The position numbers and the translations under genes were made by a program. The notes below the pieces were generated by a model. The model worked only from the letters and a program-made list of their open reading frames with translations, searched no databases and had not been told where the DNA came from. Shown piece after piece: positions 56,975 through 64,000 of a stretch of 64,000 bases of DNA (positions are counted from its first letter, which is position 1; every line of letters starts with the position of its first letter). Source of the stretch: Dendrobium chrysotoxum (lineage: Eukaryota > Streptophyta > Magnoliopsida > Asparagales > Orchidaceae); NCBI GenBank assembly GCA_019925795.1, contig CM034307.1:22341197-22405196 (forward strand), written 5' to 3'.

Positions 56975-58590
56975 GAAAGTGCAAACAGGTTGTTAGACCT
57001 ATTGCTCAATGTCCCTAGGCTAACCAAGAGGGGGGGTGAATTGGTTCTTTTTAAAATTACTCTTGATATTTTGGAAATTTTAAAAGTTAATCGTACAGTA
57101 TGATATAACTTCGTACAGTATGAACAGAGATAATTTTTGCCCTTTCTTTTAAAACAGAAATTCAACCACAACGTGAATAAACTTGCAGAAAATAGAAATA
57201 CAGAAAAATAGATAGAGAACAGAAAACACCAGAATTTATAGTGGTTCGATCAAACACGACCTACATCCACTCCCTATAGATCCCTTCTCTAGGTATTGCA
57301 CTAAAACCAAGTGACTCTCCTTTTGCCCCCACAACAAGGCGGAGAAGCCTTTACAAACTCTCTTCCACCAACCCCGGTGCGGTAGAGTACCGTCGTCCTT
57401 TTCACTCTCCAAGTGCGGCAGAGAACCGTCATCCTTTTCACTCTCCAAGTACGACAGAGAACCGTCATCCTTTTCACTCTCCAAGTGCAGTAGAGAACCG
57501 AAATCCTTTCGAACAATACTCTTGCAAAAGTCTCCAAGAAACTAGGAAGATGCTTGAAGAACAAGTAAAAGAAATCCTCTAAATTGGATAACCTTGTGAA
57601 TCTCCTCATAATTTTCTCTTGAAAGATCTCCAAAAACTCACTCCCAAACACTCTCCCAATCACTCTCCTCTCACTTCCCAAAAGAATTTTCGCAGAAGGA
57701 TCTTCTCTCAAAGTAGTTTTGAGTCATTTTTATACTGAGGACAGGAAAAATCGTCCAAAAACTGAATTTTTAAGTTAAGTCCGTGCCGATCGTCCCGTAC
57801 GATCGTCCATCGTACTGTATGAATAGTTCAAAGATTTGAACAATCTGTCCTGTACGACTCATCAGACGAACACAACATAGCCGTTCGTACACATAGTTCA
57901 TCCCGTACGAACGCTTGGACGAATCGAATAGTGAGCATCGTCCTAACGCTTCGTCCCGTACGAATGCTTGGACGAATCGAACAGTGAGCATCGTCCAAAC
58001 GCTTCGTCTTATACGAATGCTTGGACGAATTGAACAGTGAGCATTGTCTGATTCATTCATCCTGTACGAACCTCTGGACGAACCCAATTTTGAGCTGTTC
58101 GTACAACAAAAACTCATGTACGAATGTTATTCGTACTGTACGAACATGCCTTAGAAAAATTTTCTAATCTGATGGGTTCTCCCTGGAGGACATATTCTTC
58201 ATATCATACTGTACGAAATAAATTCATACTGTACGATCAGTTTAAAAACATATAAACTTTTTACTCCCCCATTGTGTGTGTGCACAGTTTTCCAACTTAC
58301 AATCACACTCTCTGAGACTCAAGAAAAGGAAGAAAAGAAAATTACAGACTTAATTTATAGTGAACAAGTGAACTTGAAGTCTTCAACAGTCTTGAGTGTG
58401 AATTTCCTGAAAAATACTTTAGTACACATAGACAAACAAAAAACTCAAATATATGTTAGAAGATGAATTAGACAAACAATAAACTTTTGTAATAATCAAA
58501 AATATAAACTTGTATTAGAATTCTCATGAATAAAACAATTCACTCAAATCAAAACAATCTCATGAACAAAACAATTCACTCCAATCAAAA
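56975..58590 (-). repeat. E3 3' LTR (about 1.6 kb)
   Basis: Same modules as the E2 LTR: U5 palindrome pair (57090-57124, centres 20 bp apart), hairpin block (57336-57351), four 36-bp units (57379-57522), TATA box (57727-57734 reversed) and palindrome cluster (57775-58235). A 40-bp duplication (tctcatgaa-aaaacaattcact) next to the polypurine tract at 58520-58590 makes the outer end ambiguous. Confidence 0.88.
57379..57522 (-). repeat. 36-bp tandem repeat in the E3 LTR leader, four copies
   Basis: Unit starts at 57379, 57415, 57451 and 57487. The units differ from those of E2 by scattered substitutions, but number and register are the same. Confidence 0.9.
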
Positions 58591-59893
58591 TAATCTCCCC
58601 CTTTTTGTTGATGGCAAAACAACTATTATTTGATGATATATGAAAATAGATCTTCTAACATTCACTCAATGTATCCCCTTTAAACAAAAGATCTACACTC
58701 CCCCAAAATAACCTAAATCCCTAAAACTGACTTATCCTATCCTTAAGCTCCCCTTAAAGACAAATCAAGATATTTGAGGATAGACAAGAGAAGGGAAGAA
58801 GAAGGGAAGAAAAGAGTGTAGAGCAAAAATAAGGCAAGCACATACAAACATACAGCAGATACAAACATACAAGAACATACATACCAAGCACATACAATCA
58901 TACAAGAAACATAAGTCAAATAATAAAACTCTCCCCCTTTTGCCAACAGCAAAAAGAGCACTAAAAGATAGTTGAGAAATGGAATTATGTTAAATGAAGT
59001 TGAATTACAATATTGAAATGAGATGCAAAAACTAAAGACTCAAAAATGTTAGATTTCAAAGTATGTTAAGGACAAGAAAAGTTGATCTAAAGTAGTAATG
59101 TATTAGACATGTTAAGCAGTCTCAATTTTTGTATAGAAGGAGAGATAACATTATAAAAAATTCTAGGTATAAAGTGACAATTATTGATTAGTGAAAAAGA
59201 GAATAAAAAACTAAAGGAAAGAATATTTGGCGACTTTGCGCATCTTTTGATTTGATGACACACTTTGTGTGTCTGTTGACAGTTGGCGACATTGCGCATC
59301 TTTTGATTTGATGACACACTTTGTGTGTCTTTTTACATTTGGCGACATTGCGCGTCTTTTCTTATATGGCACATTTTGTCCATCTTTTCAAGCTGTGCTT
59401 TGAATTTAAGATTCTTCCCAATAATATTATCTCTTTAGTCACAAATATAATAACAAACACAAAGATATAGAATGTGAGAATAATGTTAAAATAATAACCA
59501 TACAAAATTTTTTGACTAAATAGCACATGTCTAAATAAGATTTAAGTAGGATCTTTTAATCCACACCATAACATAACGAAATCTAAAAAATTTGAAATTT
59601 TAAAGTTATGTATAGAAATTTTTTTTATTGTAATATGAACTCAATTAACATTCTAGATCAGTAATCAACTATATTCAAGTGATACAAGGCCATTCAATAA
59701 CACAAAAGAATAAACACCGAAACACTGGAACATTTCATTACTAATAACTTCATAACATACAACCATAGCAAGTTACACGTTTAAGGCACATCTCATATAA
59801 AGAACTTGCTAACTCATATTCAAAATTACAACTCACAAGAAAATACTCAAAGACAACTTAAAATAAATAAAGAGTGACACAATCACATCCAAG
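58591..59893 (-). other. E3 3' UTR with hairpin repeats
   Basis: Polypurine tract (about 58591-58605 reversed), extra tract at 58930-58944, and a 56-bp repeat at 59228-59380 in which gacacactttgtgtgtc (59257-59273 and 59313-59329) forms perfect 7-bp stems, alternating with ggcgacattgcgcatctttt. No genes. Confidence 0.7.
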
Positions 59894-60976
59894 CTAGTAC
59901 TGAGAGGGACCCTGATCAGGAGGTGGAGGAGGTGGTATTCCACCGAACAATGAGAAATAGCTGTTAAGAGTAGCAACATTTATATTAACAGCATCAAACT
60001 GATCATCCTGCCTCTTTAAATGAGCCTCCATATCATCAAACTGTTGGTCTGTTCTATCAAAATGTTGGACCATATTTTGATAGAAATCCTGTGAAGGTCC
60101 AGATGCAGTTGAGGGTGCACCTGAAGGAGCAGTAGCAAAATGAGGCTCATCATCTGAGCTGTCAGCAGTACCTTCTTTCTCAAATAATGCTCTAAAAGAA
60201 GCATCAGTGAAGTATAGTGGGAGCTCTGAAGGACCAGAAGGATGAACAAGATTGTACTTTCTCTCTAGGATGTAACACACAACATTTCCTAAAGCAATAT
60301 TTTTTTTCCTCTTCACACTAGCCAACCCAATGTCAGACAGATAATAGATGTAATCTAAGATCAATTGAGCTTCATCTATAGGCTGACCAGTCATAATAAG
60401 AAATATTGTTGCAGAAAGAAGTGGAGTCATATTAACTCGATCTCCTGCTTTAGGTATTATTGATATCCTAAGCACATGTTGAATTATCCTAGCATTTTGA
60501 TTCAACATTTCTACCTGAGCAACATGTGTAGGTATGCTTGCACCTCTAAGAACTTGGTTAATTTCGGACCAACCATTTTCAGGTCTTGTGGAGAAAGTAT
60601 GAGCTCTAATCCCTTCAGTTCTAAGATGAACATATTCTCCTAGATCCTCCTTAGTTATTCTAACCTTTTGTTTAAGGACATAAGAAGAGATGGCTGTATG
60701 ATTCTCATTAAAGGTCATGTTTGCCAGGAAAACATGAAACAAGTTCTTATTGAAGGCATAAATCAAGGTCAATAGAAAAGAAAACTGTGTCGAGTCAAAG
60801 AGGGGCATAACTGCAAAATGGATGTTTTATTGCAGAAGAATGCGGGAAGGAGTAACCTTAGACGCAGCATACCTAAGGTATGCTTCCTCATTCTCCTCAC
60901 TAAGGAAAGTTTCATCACATTCCCTTCTAGACGCCTGACGCCTAGCCACTCGTGCCCTTTTTCCACTGCCAGACAT
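59894..60976 (-). pseudogene. E3 third ORF (env-like position), one stop
   Basis: About 360 codons from MSGSGKRARVARR at 60976 to GPSQY at 59894. The only break is TAA at 60827-60829 (codon 50), in frame; an ATG at 60808 could in principle start a shorter product of 304 residues. Domain order as in E1 and E2. Coiled coil MVQHFDRTDQQFDDMEAHLK and a longer proline run near the end. Confidence 0.9.
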
Positions 60977-61035
60977 TTTCTCTCAAGGCTCTAAAGGTTT
61001 CTAGAAAGATGGTGAAATGAAAGAAAATGACCCTC

Positions 61036-61450
61036 CTTTATATAGAAAAAACCTGATATCGTACTGTACGAATAACATTCGTACAAGACGATCCTCAATT
61101 CGTCCGGGACGAATGGAAATTCATCCGAGATGAACGAAAATAGTCAAAAAGAAATGGTTTTTCATAAGTTGCCCGTCCCGAGGCGTCCTTTCATACAGGC
61201 TTTTTAACTTCCTGATCGTACAGACGATTACGTGTTCGTCCGGGACGATCAGAAAAATAAAGGTCGTTCAGGCGACGGTTAGGTTCGTCCCTCACGCGAA
61301 AAGACATATGGATCGTACAGATGAATGACGTATTCGTACATACGATCGCCAATAATAACTGCCCCTAATCATGTTTCCTATCCGTTTGTTCAAACAAAAT
61401 GTGGGTACGATGACGTGATCGTACAGTACGATGACATATCGTACAGTACA
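61036..61450 (-). promoter_or_regulatory. Internal promoter candidate of E3 ORF3: TATA box and palindrome array
   Basis: The TATA box (reverse of 61036-61044) is 60 bases before the ATG, the same distance as in E2. The array begins with atcgtactgtacgaa (from 61059), continues with cgtccgggacga forms and ends near atcgtacagtacgat (about 61419) and tcgtacagtacaaa (about 61440). Confidence 0.6.
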
Positions 61451-61627
61451 AATATAACTAAAAACCCCAACACTTCAAAAACTTCAGCCTTTCAACATTC
61501 AAATACGGAACAAATAAAAACAACAAACAGGATTCAAACAAAAAACAAAAACATAATAATGAAGACAAATCAATAAATAAACTAACAAATACAAAACAAA
61601 TACAAATACATTTGTAGAAAATTTTAA

Positions 61628-64000
61628 TCAAGCATTTAGATCTATCACACCTAGCCTTGTCCTCAACATGCTAAATGTGTCAAAGGCTAATGGTTTTGTG
61701 AAAATATTTGCAAGCTGATCTTTAGTAGCCACATGATGTAGTTCAATTTCACTTTTTGCTACATGATCTCTTATGAAATGATGCCTTATGTCAATATGCT
61801 TGGTTCTAGAATGTTGAATAGAATTCTTTGAAATGTAAATGGCACTAGTGCTGTTACAAAAAATTCGAATGGTGCCTACTTCTAATCCTAAGTCACTCAA
61901 TTGTTGGTTCAACCAAAGCACCTGTGCTACATAACTCCCTAAGGCAATATACTCAACTTCAGCTGTAGAAAGTGATACTGAATTTTGTTTTCTACTGGAC
62001 CAAGATACTAATGAATTTCCAATGAACTGACATGTTCCAGAAGTACTTTTCCTATCCACCCTACAGCCTGTAAAATCTGAATCTGAGTATCCAATTATAT
62101 CAAAAGAAGAACTGTTCTTAGGATACCAAATTCCTAAATTTTGAGTTCCCAAAAGATATCTTAAGATCCTTTTTACTGTTGTCAAATGTGATTCTTTTGG
62201 ATCAGCTTGAAATCTAGCACATAAGCAAACACTAAACATAATGTCAGGTCTGCTAGCAGTCAAATAAAGCAAAGATCCAATTATTCCTCTAAACTTCTTT
62301 TGATCAACAGATTTTCCCTTTGGATCCTTATCTAATAGGACTGAGGAACTCATGGGTGTAGTGACTGGTTTAGCATTATCCATTTCATACTTTTTGAGGA
62401 TTTCCTTAACATATTTAGATTGACAAAGAAAAGTTCCTTCCTCATTTTGCTTTATGCTAAAGCCAAGAAAATAAGTCAAATCACCCATCAAACTCATCTC
62501 AAATTCACTACTCATTATTTTTGAAAATTCATCACATAAAGCTTTATCAGTTGATCCAAAGATGATATCATCCACATATATTTGTACAATGAGTATTTCA
62601 TTTTTAAATCTTTTCATAAACAAAGTGGTGTCCACACTTCCTTTAACAAATGATCGATTTAATAAGAAAGTGCTTAACCTCTCGTACCATGCTCTAGGTG
62701 CCTGTTTTAGTCCATATAATGCCTTTTTCAATTTGAAAATATGATTAGGGTATTTAGAATTTTCAAAACCTGGAGGTTGTTCAACATACACATCCTCTTC
62801 TATCACCCTATTTAGAAAGGAACTTTTAACAACCATTTGGTACAATTTAAAATCTTTAAAATAGGCAAAGGCTAACAAAACTCTTATTGCTTCAAGTCTT
62901 GCTACAGGGGCAAATGTCTCCTCAAAATCAATTCCTTCAACTTGGTTATACCCCTTAGCTACTAATCTAGCCTTATTTCTAACAATTACTCCTGAATCAT
63001 TCATCTTGTTTTTGAATACCCACTTAGTCCCAACTACACTTTGATCTTTTAGCCTTTCAATTAATTCCCAAACATCATTTCTCTTGAATTGATTTCACTC
63101 TTCTTGCATGGCCAATATCTAAAATTCATCCAAAAGTGCTTGTTCTATGTTTGTGGGTTCTATCATTGAAATAAATGCTGAATGATTCACTTCTTTTCTC
63201 AATCCATGCCTAGTCCTAACTCCTTCACTTGGTTCACCTAAAATCAATTCTTTTGGATGACTCCTTACAAATTTCCATTCTCTAAGCAATTGGTTTTCCT
63301 CTTCTTTTTCAACCTTATCTTCAACTTTTTGAATTTCAAGCTTTTGATTATTATTACCTTAACCTCATCTTCATCCATCTTAGACCCTTTACTATCATAA
63401 GATTCATCAAAAACAACATGTGAGGTCTCTTCAACTACCAATATTTTCTTATTAAAAACTCTATAGGATTTTCCAACACTTGAGTATCCTAGAAAGATTC
63501 CTTCATCTGCTTTCGGATCAAATTTTCCTAGAAGAGTTTTATCATTATTATGAATGAACACTTTACATCCAAAAATATGTAGATGTGAGAGGTTGGGACT
63601 TCTACCTTTAAGAAGTTCATAGGGTGTCTTATCCAATTTAGACCTTATGTACACCATATTCAATATATAACATGCGATACTAACTGCTTCAGCCCAAAAA
63701 TATTTAGGAAGTGAATATTCTGCCAACATGGCCCTAGCAGTTTCCACTAATGTCCTGTTCTTTCTTTCTACAACTCCATTCTGTTGAGGTGTTCTAGGTG
63801 CTGATAAGTTGTATTCAATTCCAAGAGATTTGCAAAAATCATTAAACATTTTATTTTCAAATTCTCCCCCATGATCACTTTGGATACTAACTATTTCAAA
63901 ACCAAATTTTCTTTGAATCCAAGTGGCAAAATCTCTGAACTCCTCAAATGATTCACTCTTATGATTTAAAAATCTAATCCAGGTGAATCTAGTATAGTCA
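61628..64000 (-). pseudogene. pol: E3 pol, 3' part, runs out of the window
   Basis: RT and RNase H are open for 458 codons (61628-63004) with YVDD (near 62570), YSDSDFTGC and the end GVIDLNA. Further up there are two stops (near 63094 and 63121) and a frame change near 63350, then an integrase piece (63265-63849, SAPRTPQQNGVVERKNRT). The integrase core continues to the window edge (IQSDHGGEFE near 63880). Less damaged than E2. Confidence 0.93.

Larger units (their letters stand above)
56975..64000 (-). mobile_element. E3: Sirevirus-type element (minus), inserted in E2 gag, runs out of the window
   Basis: 3' LTR 56975-58590, 3' UTR, ORF3, internal promoter region, pol up to the integrase core at the window edge. 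The order and the sequence match E2 closely. As E3 lies inside E2 it is the younger of the two. Confidence 0.92.

Overview
This is nuclear DNA of a flowering plant, made almost entirely of LTR retrotransposons. The plant assignment rests on Ty1/copia elements of the Sirevirus type, with a large gag carrying coiled coil and zinc knuckles, pol in PR-IN-RT-RNaseH order and an extra 3' ORF. It also rests on a Tat-like Ty3/gypsy gag and on LTR priming sites such as TGGTATCAGAGC. The one plausible host gene has a GC-rich third codon position in its second half, which leans towards a monocot. No species can be named from the sequence alone.

Layout. 1-3464: decayed Ty3/gypsy sequence and old LTR fragments. 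3465-16377: an old solo LTR (TSD catat/cataa) split by a young, complete Sirevirus-type element, here E1 (3910-14928, TSD tgcca, two 1958-bp LTRs with about 9 differences). 16378-18682: a probable small host gene (CDS 17320-17781) with a 5'-UTR intron. 18688-26083: a gag-only Ty3/gypsy element T (TSD agtat) whose pol region is replaced by tandem repeats. 26084-29383: AT-rich DNA with a SINE-like unit. 29384-47375: an old head-to-head inverted structure of two Sirevirus-type copies, X (minus) and Y (plus), bounded by a decayed 5-bp TSD (ccaac/ccatc). 48369-56974: a third copy E2 (minus), broken in gag by a fourth copy E3 (56975 to beyond 64000, minus).

Five related Sirevirus-type copies in one window allow comparison without a database. 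Four non-coding features recur. (1) Arrays of a GTAC dyad palindrome (type ATCGTACTGTACGAT), arranged in pairs with centres 19-22 bp apart. (2) Each array ends at a TATA box, and this module occurs twice per element: once in the LTR and once just upstream of the third ORF, which suggests an internal promoter for that ORF. (3) A short hairpin array in the 3' UTR of the third ORF, with compensated stem changes. (4) Two in-frame stop codons exactly four codons apart between gag and pol. In E1 the third ORF is open over 372 codons although gag and pol are both broken.

Most coding regions here are pseudogenes. Boundaries marked by LTR ends and TSDs are firm; divergence figures are counts by eye.
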